Notes: generated by a model not told the origin, from the sequence alone. A stretch of DNA of 64,000 nucleotides from Pseudoalteromonas sp. 3D05 (GCF_002723455.1 NZ_PDUS01000013.1:1-64000), one strand, 5' to 3'; counted from the stretch's first letter, positions 8,820 through 18,671 are shown. Numbers and translations: made by a program.

Positions 8820-9731
8820 ATGCAGTTTGGCAAAAAATGGTTTTGTACTTTCTTTTTATTTTATTGCGTGTGCACGCCATTTTTTGTTGCCTCTCAGTCT
8901 GAACCCATTGCTATTTACCTTCGAGATGATGTTTATAATGACTATAAGCGTTTTTTAGGCGGTAAAGAGCCCATCCAAGTTAAAGATTTTAATACTAAGT
9001 TTATCCGTCGTGATGTGGTCGATATGATTATCGCCCAACAAGCGTTACACTTAGGTGGATTTACAAAAACCTTTGATTATCAAGTTGGAAAAATAAACTT
9101 TCGCAATACCCGTCTATTGGAAAAAGGAGATCTGTTAATCAGCTTTGATAGCTATTGGTATGAAGATACTAAGGCTTTTAATGGTGAAGTGTTTATCAGT
9201 GATCCGGTGATCCGTAAAGGGGAGTATTTTGCTGGTATCTTTGCCTCGCCTGACAACAAAGCTGTCTTTAATATAAAAAATCTGTCTGATTTTAATACTC
9301 TCACGAGTGTATCAACACCTCGCTGGCGAACCGATTGGCATACACTGTCGCAATTACCTCTTAAAGAGTTAATTAGGGAAGATGAGTGGTTAAGTCAAGT
9401 AAGAATGGTGTCTATGCAGTGGGTCGACTTTATGTTGATGCCATTAATGCCTGAAATGAATAATGAGTATGTACTTGAGGGAATTAAACTCAGTGCCGTC
9501 CCTAATATGCTTGTGTTATTAGATGACAGTCGTCACTTTGTTGTATCTAAATTACACCCTGATGGCTTGCGGGCTTTTAAAGCATTGCAAAAAGGGTTGA
9601 AAATTTTACGCGAAAAAGGCGCCATAGAAAAAGCATATCGCCAAGCTGGGTTCATACCACAGCTTAACGATCAGGTTATTATCAACTTACCACTTACCCG
9701 TAAGCTTGTTCAAAATAGCTTTCCAAAATAA
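8820..9731 (+). CDS. Periplasmic solute-binding-like protein linked to pilTU
   Basis: This encodes 303 residues with an N-terminal signal peptide (about residues 1-27, ending VASQS). The rest resembles the periplasmic type 2 substrate-binding (SBP_bac_3-like) fold, including a C-terminal segment reading [20 protein letters not shown] that is typical of the final helices. No transporter genes are nearby. It starts 4 nt after pilU, suggesting a link with pilus function or surface sensing (inference). Its last 38 nt overlap the end of ruvX on the other strand. Confidence 0.7.
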   Translation: MQFGKKWFCTFFLFYCVCTPFFVASQSEPIAIYLRDDVYNDYKRFLGGKEPIQVKDFNTKFIRRDVVDMIIAQQALHLGGFTKTFDYQVGKINFRNTRLLEKGDLLISFDSYWYEDTKAFNGEVFISDPVIRKGEYFAGIFASPDNKAVFNIKNLSDFNTLTSVSTPRWRTDWHTLSQLPLKELIREDEWLSQVRMVSMQWVDFMLMPLMPEMNNEYVLEGIKLSAVPNMLVLLDDSRHFVVSKLHPDGLRAFKALQKGLKILREKGAIEKAYRQAGFIPQLNDQVIINLPLTRKLVQNSFPK

Positions 9732-10140
9732 TGACAGCAGACATATTATCTACATTGCCTTTGCCTAAGCGCTTGTAGCCACCTTGTTCAAATAAACGCG
9801 CCTTGGCATCTGCCGTTGTTAAACGCTCGTCCTGAGTCTCCACAGGTAGGCCAAAATTGTTGTGAAGGCGGTTTGCAAACTTTTTAGCTTTAAAAGTAAC
9901 TTCTTGATTAGTGCCATCCATATTTAATGGTAAGCCAACAACCAGCAAATCGGGTTGCCATTCATCAATATGTTTCTTTATAAAATCCCAATTTGGAATG
10001 CCGTCTTTTGCTTTCACAGCACTGAGACTTGATGCAGTGCCTGTTAATTCTTGGCCAATGGCAACACCAATACTGGTTGTGCCAAAGTCAAAGCCCATCA
10101 CAGTACGTTCACCTTTGGGCTTGAGTTGTCTTTTGGTCAT
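9694..10140 (-). CDS. ruvX: Putative Holliday junction resolvase / pre-16S rRNA nuclease YqgF
   Basis: This encodes 148 residues with the RNase H-like fold. [14 protein letters not shown] near the N-terminus carries the first catalytic Asp, and [10 protein letters not shown] holds the conserved central motif. The family processes the 5' end of 16S rRNA and has been called a Holliday junction resolvase. It follows yqgE by 27 nt, the conserved yqgE-yqgF order. Its 3' end overlaps the convergent pilTU-linked gene by 38 nt. Confidence 0.94.
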   Translation of the reverse strand: MTKRQLKPKGERTVMGFDFGTTSIGVAIGQELTGTASSLSAVKAKDGIPNWDFIKKHIDEWQPDLLVVGLPLNMDGTNQEVTFKAKKFANRLHNNFGLPVETQDERLTTADAKARLFEQGGYKRLGKGNVDNMSAVIILESYFEQAYG

Positions 10141-10167
10141 TGTATCTTCTGTTTTATCTAATAAAGC

Positions 10168-10725
10168 TTAAGCATGTCCAGCCTCAGTACAGAGTTGGCC
10201 GATGTCAAAACCGAGAGTTTCGACCGCTTTTTCCCAACGTTTTTCCACGGGAGTGTTAAAAATAATATCAGGGTCTGCTTTGATTATAAGCCAAGAGTTT
10301 TCTAGTAGCTCTTGTTCAAGCTGGCCTTGCTCCCATCCTGCATAGCCTAAAGTAATTATAAATTGCTCAGGTGCTTGTGTGGTTGTAAGGCTGGCTAATA
10401 CATCTTTAGATGTGGTAATCATGATGTCACTGCTAAGCTCTTGGCTGGCAGCATAGCCGGGCTTGGGTGAGTGTAAAACAAATCCGCGGTCGGTTTTTAC
10501 TGGTCCACCGGCGTACACTGCTACTTGTGCAGATTGATTTGATTTGTCGTTATCGATTTCAATTTTATCAAGTAAGTCACCAACGGTGATATTAATGGGT
10601 TGGTTAATCACCAAGCCCATAGCCCCATCTTCATTGTGCTCACAAATGTATGTAACAGCACGTTTAAAAAAAGGGTCTTGCATTGATGGCATTGCGATTA
10701 AAAAGTGATTTTCTAATGATTGCAT
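10168..10725 (-). CDS. YqgE/AlgH family protein
   Basis: This encodes 185 residues. The start, SLENHFLIAMPSMQDPFFKRAVTYICEHN, and the internal GLVINQP and YAGGPV motifs are hallmarks of the UPF0301/AlgH family. Its biochemical role is unresolved, although AlgH has been tied to alginate regulation in Pseudomonas. It lies between gshB and ruvX as in most gammaproteobacteria. A 234-nt gap upstream may contain its own promoter. Confidence 0.93.
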   Translation of the reverse strand: MQSLENHFLIAMPSMQDPFFKRAVTYICEHNEDGAMGLVINQPINITVGDLLDKIEIDNDKSNQSAQVAVYAGGPVKTDRGFVLHSPKPGYAASQELSSDIMITTSKDVLASLTTTQAPEQFIITLGYAGWEQGQLEQELLENSWLIIKADPDIIFNTPVEKRWEKAVETLGFDIGQLCTEAGHA

Positions 10726-10959
10726 AACGATACCCCTTATTTTGCCCCATTGCAGGGGGAGTCACTTTAATTAAGTAGCACGTTAACATGTGCTGCATTT
10801 ATTTCAGTTAAATAGGAAAGCTTTGGTGCATCAAGATTTTTGTGATGTCGAAAGCTCTGGATTAAATTCACAAGCAAATAGAATGAAATATTAAGCTGTT
10901 AGAAATAACTCTAACACCAGAGCTCACATTTTTAGTAATTGAAGTATGGCATAGTTTGT
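10726..10959. other. Intergenic region between gshB and yqgE
   Basis: This 234-nt AT-rich spacer holds no convincing coding frame. It has two small imperfect palindromes: AGCAC/GTGCT around 10775-10792 and GTTAGA/TCTAAC around 10898-10915. Neither is followed by a T-run. It probably holds the yqgE-ruvX promoter, but I could not pin one down. Confidence 0.4.
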
Positions 10960-11913
10960 TTAACTGCGACCTAATTTTTCTTCAATTGCATCAAATAAAA
11001 TCCCAGTAATAGAAATATCAAACGCTGCTTCAATTTCTTTTACACACGTTGGTGCGGTAACATTTATTTCTGTAAGTTTGTCACCAATTATGTCCAAACC
11101 AACAAAAACGAGCCCTTTAGCTTTGAGTGTTGGTGCCACAGCTTGAGCGATCTTAAGGTCTGCGTCACTAATTGGACGAGCTTCACCGCGCCCTCCTGCA
11201 GCTAGATTTCCGCGTGTTTCACCATTTTGCGGTATGCGTGCTAAACAATACGGAATAACTTCACCATTAACGACTAATACGCGCTTGTCACCTTGTTTGA
11301 TCTCTGGAATAAAGTTTTGTGCCATCGCAAAGCGTGTACCATGCTCTGTTAAAGTTTCACAGATCACGCCAAAATTGGCATCATTTTCAGTTACGCGGAA
11401 AATAGATGCGCCACCCATACCATCTAAAGGTTTGAGAATAATGTCTTTATGCTCCTTGAGGAACTCACGAATTTGATTTTTATCGCGTGTCACCAAAGTA
11501 TCTGGCGTGTGCTCGCTAAACCAAGCTGTGAATAGCTTTTCGTTGGCGTCGCGCAAGCTTTGGGGTTTGTTGATAATTAACGTGCCTTCAAGCTCTGCGC
11601 GTTCAAGAATATAGGTTGCATAAATATATTCGGTATCAAATGGCGGATCTTTACGCATTAAAATGACGTCTAAATCGGCCAAAGCAATTGTGCTCTTTTG
11701 TTCTAACTCGTACCAGTGATTTTCATCATCAAATACAGTTGCTTTAGCGGCTGTTGCATATGCCTTACCTTTACGCAGCGATAGGTCATCCATTTCCATG
11801 TAGTAGATTTCGTAACCACGGCTTTGAGCTTGCATCATCATTGCAAAGCCCGTGTCTTTTTTAATATTAAACCCGCTAATAGGGTCTGAAATGATACCTA
11901 ATTTAATCGCCAT
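10960..11913 (-). CDS. gshB: Glutathione synthetase
   Basis: This encodes 317 residues, the normal bacterial GshB length. The ATP-grasp fold is evident from ILKPLDGMGGASIFR (the glycine-rich loop), GDKRVLVVNGE and the C-terminal EINVTAPTCVKEIE segment that carries metal-binding residues (usually NVTSPTG). It joins gamma-glutamylcysteine and glycine using ATP. It follows rsmE in the same direction, the standard rsmE-gshB-yqgE-ruvX cluster. Confidence 0.97.
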   Translation of the reverse strand: MAIKLGIISDPISGFNIKKDTGFAMMMQAQSRGYEIYYMEMDDLSLRKGKAYATAAKATVFDDENHWYELEQKSTIALADLDVILMRKDPPFDTEYIYATYILERAELEGTLIINKPQSLRDANEKLFTAWFSEHTPDTLVTRDKNQIREFLKEHKDIILKPLDGMGGASIFRVTENDANFGVICETLTEHGTRFAMAQNFIPEIKQGDKRVLVVNGEVIPYCLARIPQNGETRGNLAAGGRGEARPISDADLKIAQAVAPTLKAKGLVFVGLDIIGDKLTEINVTAPTCVKEIEAAFDISITGILFDAIEEKLGRS

Positions 11914-11966
11914 GTTGTTACCTTACTAAATACAGTGTTATTGATATGAGGGTAGTTTTAGTAATT

Positions 11967-12701
11967 TCAATTCGCTAAGTCACCAAACTGCAGTTGTAAT
12001 GCACTTAACACCGTTAAAGCGGCAGTTTCAGTTCGCAGAACACGTGGTCCAATACGGATATCGACAAATTCTTGCTCTTTAGTTTGCGTAATTTCTTCAT
12101 CAGTAAAACCGCCTTCAGGGCCGACTAAAAAGCGCACACCGCTATCGGGCACGGTAATTGTTTTTATTGAATGCTCTGCTCGTGGGTGCAAAGTTAATTT
12201 TATTTCATCGCTTTTTTGGCGGAGCCAGTCACTGATATCAATCGGAGGGTGAATGGTTGTAATACGATTTCGGCCGGACTGTTCAGCCGCAGCAATCGCT
12301 ATTTTTTGCCATTGTTGGTGCTTTTTGGCTAAGCGTTCTGCAGTTAACTTAACACCACATCGTTTGCTAAAAATAGGTGTTATCTCTGTAATTCCTAATT
12401 CTACTGACTTTTGAATGGTGAAATCCATTTTATCACCGCGAGAAATACCTTGGCCGAGGTGAATACGCAGTGGTGACTCTACATCTATGTCATTGAAAAC
12501 AATTGGCATCGCAACCACAGACTTTTTGCCAACCTCTATCAATTCACATAAATATTCGCCACCTTGGCCATTAAATAGAGAAACTTGCTCACCAACTTTC
12601 ATTCGAAGAACGCGACCGATATGGCCTGCAGCATCATCATCAAGTTGAACTGGGGTTGATAAAACAATATCGCTTGCTTGGTAAATATGAGGAACGCGCA
12701 T
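11967..12701 (-). CDS. rsmE: 16S rRNA (uracil-1498-N3)-methyltransferase
   Basis: This encodes about 244 residues. It methylates U1498 of 16S rRNA with S-adenosylmethionine. The SPOUT knot motifs FLVGPEGGFTDEEI and the C-terminal LGPRVLR-type segment (RIGPRVLRTETAAL) are intact. I placed the start at the ATG at 12701, 20 codons inside the longest frame, because it has AAGG upstream and begins MRVPHIYQ, the usual family N-terminus. Confidence 0.95.
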   Translation of the reverse strand: MRVPHIYQASDIVLSTPVQLDDDAAGHIGRVLRMKVGEQVSLFNGQGGEYLCELIEVGKKSVVAMPIVFNDIDVESPLRIHLGQGISRGDKMDFTIQKSVELGITEITPIFSKRCGVKLTAERLAKKHQQWQKIAIAAAEQSGRNRITTIHPPIDISDWLRQKSDEIKLTLHPRAEHSIKTITVPDSGVRFLVGPEGGFTDEEITQTKEQEFVDIRIGPRVLRTETAALTVLSALQLQFGDLAN

Positions 12702-12784
12702 GATGACCTTAAGATAAATAGCTAATATGGCTATGGTATGAAAGGCTGGGCTTGGGTGCAAATACTATTGTTACTGGATCAGAG

Positions 12785-13261
12785 CTAACTGTTGAGCTTT
12801 TCGCTTAGAGCATCTAAATTTTGAGGGGTTTCTGCAATGTCACTTTGGCATGATAAGTGGTTGTTTTGTGCTTCATCTGCGACAGGCGTAAATTGAAAAC
12901 CTTGCTCGCTTTCACTGACTAAAAAGCGCACGCTATGAAGTGAGTTATAAATAAAGCGTTGGTTATCATCAGCTAAAAGATAATCCGTTTGGTTGAATAA
13001 AACACCGTCAATTTCGTGATGCTCATGTAAGTAGGTTGCCAGCTCAGAGACGCTAATTTCATTCGCGAAGTCACAGTAACAATAATCTTTGATAAGTTGA
13101 TCAAACATCAGCCTAACTAATTGGCGAGTATTTGCACCTGCTGATACTAGTGTGCTGTTTTTTGAGGCGCCAAAATAGTGCTCAGTAAATCGTCTACTAA
13201 ACTCACTGTCATTATCAATCAATAAAAAGTTACTTACTTGAAACGGCATAAGGCCCCGCAT
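12785..13261 (-). CDS. Hypothetical protein, no recognised family
   Basis: This encodes about 158 residues with no signal peptide or membrane span that I can see. I do not recognise a domain. It contains FLLIDNDSEFSRRFTEHYFG near the start, and the C-terminal 30 residues look disordered. The start is uncertain: ATG at 13261 or ATG at 13249, the latter with CGGGG upstream; a TTG further out at 13276 is less likely. It lies 18 nt after the DUF350 gene and is probably co-transcribed with it. Confidence 0.6.
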   Translation of the reverse strand: MRGLMPFQVSNFLLIDNDSEFSRRFTEHYFGASKNSTLVSAGANTRQLVRLMFDQLIKDYCYCDFANEISVSELATYLHEHHEIDGVLFNQTDYLLADDNQRFIYNSLHSVRFLVSESEQGFQFTPVADEAQNNHLSCQSDIAETPQNLDALSEKLNS

Positions 13262-13279
13262 TTTGGGTATTTTCAATAA

Positions 13280-14173
13280 TTAAATTGAAAACATACTTAT
13301 TAGTAAATAGCCTATAGCGCAAAAAACTGCAAACTCAATGCAGGCTATCCCAATGTTATCTTGATGATCAATCTCAAGCGCAGTATCAATATTAGGTAAA
13401 GAGATGTACTTGATGACGGACGTTAATATATACAGTAATAACCACATCGAGCCGCAATGTAAAGCTAATGTGAATAAGTTTTCGACCATTTTACCATTGT
13501 GGAAGGTAGCGCTGGCTAAACCAGCGTACATTGCTAATGCGAGGCCTATTGATTTTCCCGCATAACGAATGCCAATAGAGGTATTTTCTAGGTTAAAGTT
13601 GCTTTGTAATGAAGCACCTTGGTTTGCTTTTGCAAAACGGTATTCTCGTATTTTGCTGTCTAAGGCAAAAAAACCTTGTAGTAAAAAGAAGCTAACAAAG
13701 GCAATCAATAAACTACTAAACCCTTGCGTGTGGGACCAATTATATAATCCTAATGAAATTATACAGTTAGCTATTAACATGCCAGAATCAACCATGGCTG
13801 CACATACATTTTGTTTTAAAATAGCGGCTTCTTCGTTAAAACGGTACAAAATCCATTTTCGATGAATTAGGTGACCAACTTTAATAAACGCGAACAACAG
13901 CACGATTAGAATCATAATTTTTAATGGATTCGATTGTGCGGCGCTAAGGCTTATTTCATCAAATAAATAGGCAATGGTTGCAATGACTACAGTAATCTCT
14001 GAGGCAAAACTGATCCCCATTGCAAAGTTATCATGCTGCGCAAGCTCTTCTTTTAAAGCTTGTTTTGCCTTTAAGTGGTTTAATCCACGCAAACTAAAGA
14101 CTGCGATACAAATAACTGTAAAACAAATAGCAATAGCCACTAAACTAGTGTTAGATAAAGACAAATATGACAT
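13280..14173 (-). CDS. DUF350-family inner membrane protein (two repeats)
   Basis: This encodes about 297 residues with roughly eight hydrophobic spans. Two halves each resemble a DUF350 (YjfL-like) unit, with motifs such as AAMVDSGMLIANCIISLGLY and ELAQHDNFAMGISFASE. The function of the family is unknown; members often neighbour membrane-stress or potassium-channel genes. I chose the ATG at 14173 (AGG upstream), which begins just before the first span, instead of a start 87 nt upstream. It is divergent from glnE. Confidence 0.75.
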   Translation of the reverse strand: MSYLSLSNTSLVAIAICFTVICIAVFSLRGLNHLKAKQALKEELAQHDNFAMGISFASEITVVIATIAYLFDEISLSAAQSNPLKIMILIVLLFAFIKVGHLIHRKWILYRFNEEAAILKQNVCAAMVDSGMLIANCIISLGLYNWSHTQGFSSLLIAFVSFFLLQGFFALDSKIREYRFAKANQGASLQSNFNLENTSIGIRYAGKSIGLALAMYAGLASATFHNGKMVENLFTLALHCGSMWLLLYILTSVIKYISLPNIDTALEIDHQDNIGIACIEFAVFCAIGYLLISMFSI

Positions 14174-14244
14174 GGTTAACCTAATTGGTTTTAGTATGTT
14201 AGTTATTCTAGTATGGATATGCTTGATATAAAAGAGAGTTTTTA

Positions 14245-17043
14245 ATGAGTAAAAGTGCAATATTCCCCCAGCAATTACAAAAACTTGGCGAAGAACGATT
14301 TTCAGCGCTTTATGGGCAGCGGACGGTTAATAAAAAAATAGTCCAATTATTGGGGTTAAGTGACTTTGCATGGCGCTGTCTCGACGCTCAGCCTGAACTC
14401 ATTGATATGTTACTCTGTGAGCATGAAATGTCTCTTCGCGACTGCCCATGTCCATTTTTAGATTTTGACTTAACAGAATTAGAAGAAGCCGCAGGATATA
14501 AGATTTTGCGCCAGTATCGTCAACGTTATTGGCTTAAAGTTGCCTTTCTCGATCTATGCTGTAGCAATGAAATTGCCGATAGTATTAACTATATTTCGCA
14601 ATTGGCTGACAGCCTCATAAACGGCGCTAACCAATGGGCATTTTCACAGGTAGCTAAAGTGAATGGGCAGCCTGTAGATGAACAGGGCAATCCAATCCCT
14701 ATGCTCGTTTTAGGTATGGGTAAACTCGGTGGACGAGAACTCAACTACTCTTCAGATATCGATTTGATTTTTGCTTACCCTCATACAGGCAAGACACAAG
14801 GTGGTAGGCGCTCTTTAGAAGCCCAAGTTTTTTACACCAAGGTCGCTCAAAAATTAATTGCAGCACTTAACCAAAATACAGCTGATGGCCAAGTGTTTCG
14901 TGTGGATATGCGATTACGCCCCTTTGGTGAAAGTGGCCCTTTAGTGATGAGTTTTAATGCCATTGAAGATTATTACCAAGAGCAAGGCAGAGAGTGGGAA
15001 CGATATGCCATGCTCAAAGGACGTTTGATTGGAGCACCTACAAACTACACTAACGAGTTTTATCAATTGTTAAAACCGTTCGTATACCGAAGATATATTG
15101 ATTTTTCTGTCATTGAATCATTACGAAAAATGAAGCAAATGATAGCCCAAGAAGTTCGCCGTAAAGGCCTTACAAATAATATAAAGCTAGGGGCGGGAGG
15201 GATCCGCGAAGTTGAATTTGTCGTTCAAGCGCTGCAAATGGTACGTGGTGGCCGAGAAGCAAATTTACAAACGCAATCATTAATAAAAGCGTTGGCTCAA
15301 CTAAGTAAAAACCAAGTTATTGCTCAAAGTGAAGCACAGCTATTAGAACAAAATTATTTATATTTGCGAAAGGTAGAGCAGTACTTACAGATTTTTGATG
15401 ATCAGCAAACTCAGACTTTGCCTGATGATGAACTCAATCAACAGCGCTTAAATTATTTAACAGGCTACACCGATTTTGAGAAAACGCTCGCAGATATAAA
15501 TGTAAAAATGACCGCCATCCATGGTGAGTTCGAATTAGTTATAGGCTATGAGAATGAACCTGACGACCCTTGTGAAAGTGCTTTTGTTAGTGCCTGGGAG
15601 CATGGTGATATAAGTCTACTCACAGAGCCAAATGATGCATGGCAGCAACCGTTAAATGACTTTAAAGGGCGCTTAGCTAAGGCAAAAATAGGGCTACGCG
15701 GCCGTGACATTCTCGACAAACTGATGCCACTGTTGCTAAAGCAGCTTTCGCAGTGCAATGCTTCAGGTGATGTTTTTAGAATGATTAGCCAAGTGCTTAA
15801 TAAAATTATTTCGCGTACTGCATACCTTGAGCTGCTTTTTGAAAACCCAGGAGCATTGAAACAGCTTGTGTCTTTATGCTGTCACAGCAAATGGATTGGA
15901 GAACACATTTCTCGCTATCCTATTTTACTCGATGAACTTATCGATCCTGCAGTGCTTTATAAACCTACATCGCTTAGCGCTTATAAAGATGAAATTCGTC
16001 AATACTTTTTACGTATCGATAACGAAGATTTAGAGCAGCAAATGGAAGCGCTACGTCAATTTAAGCAAACTCATCAATTGCGGATTGCTGCGGCTGATGC
16101 TACTGGCGTGCTTGATGTTATGAAAGTGAGCGATCACCTGACAGCACTTGCAGAAGCGATTGTAGAACAAGCGATTAATATAGCGTGGCAGCAAATGGCT
16201 TTACGGTTTGGCACACCGCCTAATACAAACGACGAAAATAAAGGGTTTGGAGTGATTGCGTATGGTAAAACTGGCGGCTTTGAAGTTGGCTATGATTCCG
16301 ATTTAGATCTTGTTTTTGTTCATAATCACGATGGCACAAGTCACACGAATGGCGATAAAGGAATTTCTTCTAGACAATACTATTTAAAGCTAGCTCAGCG
16401 TTTAATGCACTTATTCAACACTCGCACAGCATCGGGTATCCTTTATGAACTCGACACAAGGCTCAGACCCGAAGGCGCATCAGGGTTAATGGCTATAAAC
16501 CTAGAAAGCTTTAATCATTACCAACAAACTCAAGCATGGACATGGGAGCATCAGGCGTTGGTTCGTTCACGCATGATTTTCGGCCAAGCTGAGCTGGTGG
16601 AGCGATTTGCACAAATACGTCTTGCAATATTATGCCAAGCCCGTGATCAACAACTGTTGCGTGATGACGTTATTAAAATGCGGGAAAAAATGCGTGGTCA
16701 CTTGGCCAAGGGCAGTAGTCTGTTATTTGATTTAAAGCAGGATGCAGGTGCAATGACTGATATTGAATTCATAACACAATATTTAGTACTTAAAAATGCG
16801 CATACATTTGAGCAGCTAACAACTTACTCGGACAACGTTAGAATTTTAACCGATGCGGCAAAATTAGGGTGTATCAGTCAAAAAGTTAAAGAAGGGCTGA
16901 TAGCGGCCTATATTGATTATCGCTCGCACTATCATGTCCTAAGTCTTGATCAAAAAGGACGTTGTATTGAACGTGAGCATGTTAAGCAACATATTGATTT
17001 AGTGGTTAATGCTTGGCACAGCATTTTTGCATTAGACAAATAG
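14245..17043 (+). CDS. glnE: Bifunctional glutamine synthetase adenylyltransferase/deadenylase
   Basis: This encodes 932 residues. It adenylylates and deadenylylates glutamine synthetase in response to PII. Two nucleotidyltransferase domains are visible: the N-terminal deadenylase with GxGKLGGRELNYSSDIDLIF (Asp171, Asp173) and the C-terminal adenylylase with GYDSDLDLVF (Asp686, Asp688). The length is typical. GAGAG precedes the ATG and the hairpin just after the stop looks like a terminator. Confidence 0.97.
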   Translation: MSKSAIFPQQLQKLGEERFSALYGQRTVNKKIVQLLGLSDFAWRCLDAQPELIDMLLCEHEMSLRDCPCPFLDFDLTELEEAAGYKILRQYRQRYWLKVAFLDLCCSNEIADSINYISQLADSLINGANQWAFSQVAKVNGQPVDEQGNPIPMLVLGMGKLGGRELNYSSDIDLIFAYPHTGKTQGGRRSLEAQVFYTKVAQKLIAALNQNTADGQVFRVDMRLRPFGESGPLVMSFNAIEDYYQEQGREWERYAMLKGRLIGAPTNYTNEFYQLLKPFVYRRYIDFSVIESLRKMKQMIAQEVRRKGLTNNIKLGAGGIREVEFVVQALQMVRGGREANLQTQSLIKALAQLSKNQVIAQSEAQLLEQNYLYLRKVEQYLQIFDDQQTQTLPDDELNQQRLNYLTGYTDFEKTLADINVKMTAIHGEFELVIGYENEPDDPCESAFVSAWEHGDISLLTEPNDAWQQPLNDFKGRLAKAKIGLRGRDILDKLMPLLLKQLSQCNASGDVFRMISQVLNKIISRTAYLELLFENPGALKQLVSLCCHSKWIGEHISRYPILLDELIDPAVLYKPTSLSAYKDEIRQYFLRIDNEDLEQQMEALRQFKQTHQLRIAAADATGVLDVMKVSDHLTALAEAIVEQAINIAWQQMALRFGTPPNTNDENKGFGVIAYGKTGGFEVGYDSDLDLVFVHNHDGTSHTNGDKGISSRQYYLKLAQRLMHLFNTRTASGILYELDTRLRPEGASGLMAINLESFNHYQQTQAWTWEHQALVRSRMIFGQAELVERFAQIRLAILCQARDQQLLRDDVIKMREKMRGHLAKGSSLLFDLKQDAGAMTDIEFITQYLVLKNAHTFEQLTTYSDNVRILTDAAKLGCISQKVKEGLIAAYIDYRSHYHVLSLDQKGRCIEREHVKQHIDLVVNAWHSIFALDK

Positions 17044-17065
17044 GGTCAACAGACCCTAACTTTTT
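17042..17065 (+). terminator. Terminator after glnE
   Basis: AGGGTC/GACCCT with a four-base loop (17042-17057) is followed by AACTTTTT. It overlaps the glnE stop on the plus strand and the stop of the convergent TcpQ-like gene on the minus strand. It should end glnE transcripts. Confidence 0.65.
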
Positions 17066-17628
17066 AAACGGCGGCAGTTTTCACGTACATATTCAGAGGG
17101 TAGTTCGGTAATAACGGCTGCTCTTTGTTTATAACAAAAAAACGTGTACACCTCATTTTCAAAGTCATCGTTGATTGCACGGCCAACTTGATACAAGGTG
17201 GAGTTAAAATTACTGTCGACGCGAAAATGATCTTTAACAACATAATCTTTACTTAGATACCAATACAAAACAATGTCTTCTTCACGAGCGTAATTAGAAA
17301 GCACTTTTTTTAATGTAGATCCATTTTCAAAACGTCTTGGCATTAACTCTCCAGACCAATTGGGCGTTGATGGCTCAACAACTTTGGCTCGCTCAATCAA
17401 TGCAGCATCAATATTTACGTCAGGCGCAGAGAGCTTTAATACATATTTATCACGCTCATTACTTTTGTTTATTTGGTTGCGTAAAGACGCATAAAAACGA
17501 GACAGCCCTTGCGCAGCGGCATTGGTCGATTCTTTTACGTTAACGACAGGGCCGTGGCCAAATAAAAAATAAAGAGCAGCCAATATGAGAATAACAGCTA
17601 ATGATAAATGCTTAACCCAAAACCACAT
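17056..17628 (-). CDS. Single-span membrane protein, TcpQ-domain-like C-terminus
   Basis: This encodes 190 residues. One hydrophobic segment at about residues 7-24 would anchor the N-terminus in the inner membrane, leaving a periplasmic domain. The C-terminal part (GSTLKKVLSNYAREEDIVLYW, then a predicted alternating alpha/beta pattern) resembles the TcpQ/secretin-associated domain found in type IV pilus and secretion accessories. That resemblance is judged by eye, so treat it as a lead. It follows the lipid A acyltransferase on the same strand. Confidence 0.6.
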   Translation of the reverse strand: MWFWVKHLSLAVILILAALYFLFGHGPVVNVKESTNAAAQGLSRFYASLRNQINKSNERDKYVLKLSAPDVNIDAALIERAKVVEPSTPNWSGELMPRRFENGSTLKKVLSNYAREEDIVLYWYLSKDYVVKDHFRVDSNFNSTLYQVGRAINDDFENEVYTFFCYKQRAAVITELPSEYVRENCRRLKS

Positions 17629-17687
17629 AATTAATACTCTTGTTTATTTTTGTTTATAAAATCATATTCAAAACGCAAAGTCACCTG

Positions 17688-18614
17688 CTACTTGTAATAA
17701 GACGGTGCATTTTCATCAGGACGAGTTTTAAAACGCCTGTGTAACCACATATACTGCTCAGGTGCGATGTTGACTGCTTGCTCCATACGTTGATTAACCC
17801 GTGTTACATCGGTTTTATCATCGCCGCTAGGGAAGTTATTGAGCACGGGTAATACTTCCAAATGATATTTCCCCTGTTCATCACGGCGACTTGTAAGGCT
17901 GACAACTTCGCAATGTTTACTTGCAGAAAAAAGTAAGGTACCAGTCGTGCTTGCTGCATCGGGTACTGCAAAAAATGGCACAAATTCACAGCGTTTACGG
18001 CCATAATCTTGGTCCGGTAAATAATAACAAACCTTTTTATTTTTAAGCGCTTGTAATAGACCTTTTACATCTCGTTTGCCCACGAGGTACTCATTGGAGC
18101 GTAAACGGCCTTTTGTAGTAAAGTATTCCATTAATGGGTTGTTATGGGGGCGGTAAAAGCCAACACCTTGGCACTTGATACCCATTACACGGCCAGTCAT
18201 TTCCAAATGCAGCATGTGAGGTACCAAAAGCAGCGCGCCCTTTTTTGAGCGCTGAATGCTCTCTAGGTGCTCAATGCCTTTAAATGAACCGCATACTTTG
18301 TTTATTCGCCATTGTGGCCACCACCATGCCATACCGGTTTCCATCATTGCAATGCCAGTATTTTCCATATTCTTTAAAACGAGCTGTTGCTGTTCTTGGG
18401 CCGATAATTCTGGAAAGCATAGTTTGACGTTTACTTCAGCAATATGACGGCGATTTTTCATAAAGCGGTGAACTAATCGGCCTAAATACTTGCCCATGGC
18501 TAACTGTAATTTTTGCGGAAGCCAAGAGATTACATAAAGGAAAAACACACCTACCCACGTAAGCCAATAACGGGGACCTAAAAAAGACAACTTAAAAGCA
18601 GAAGAGTTAACCAC
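17688..18614 (-). CDS. Lipid A late acyltransferase (LpxL/LpxM family)
   Basis: This encodes 308 residues. The N-terminal membrane span (about residues 17-33) and the HxxxxE catalytic pair (His133, Glu138 in HMLHLE) match Kdo-dependent lauroyl or myristoyl transferases that complete lipid A. The C-terminal PEQYMWLHRRFKTRP motif is also diagnostic. Whether it adds the first or second secondary chain (LpxL or LpxM) cannot be decided from sequence alone. Confidence 0.93.
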   Translation of the reverse strand: MVNSSAFKLSFLGPRYWLTWVGVFFLYVISWLPQKLQLAMGKYLGRLVHRFMKNRRHIAEVNVKLCFPELSAQEQQQLVLKNMENTGIAMMETGMAWWWPQWRINKVCGSFKGIEHLESIQRSKKGALLLVPHMLHLEMTGRVMGIKCQGVGFYRPHNNPLMEYFTTKGRLRSNEYLVGKRDVKGLLQALKNKKVCYYLPDQDYGRKRCEFVPFFAVPDAASTTGTLLFSASKHCEVVSLTSRRDEQGKYHLEVLPVLNNFPSGDDKTDVTRVNQRMEQAVNIAPEQYMWLHRRFKTRPDENAPSYYK

Positions 18615-18671
18615 AAAAACATCTCAAACGTTAAAAAAGGCAGTTTAACTGTAAGCGATAAAAAATACAAA

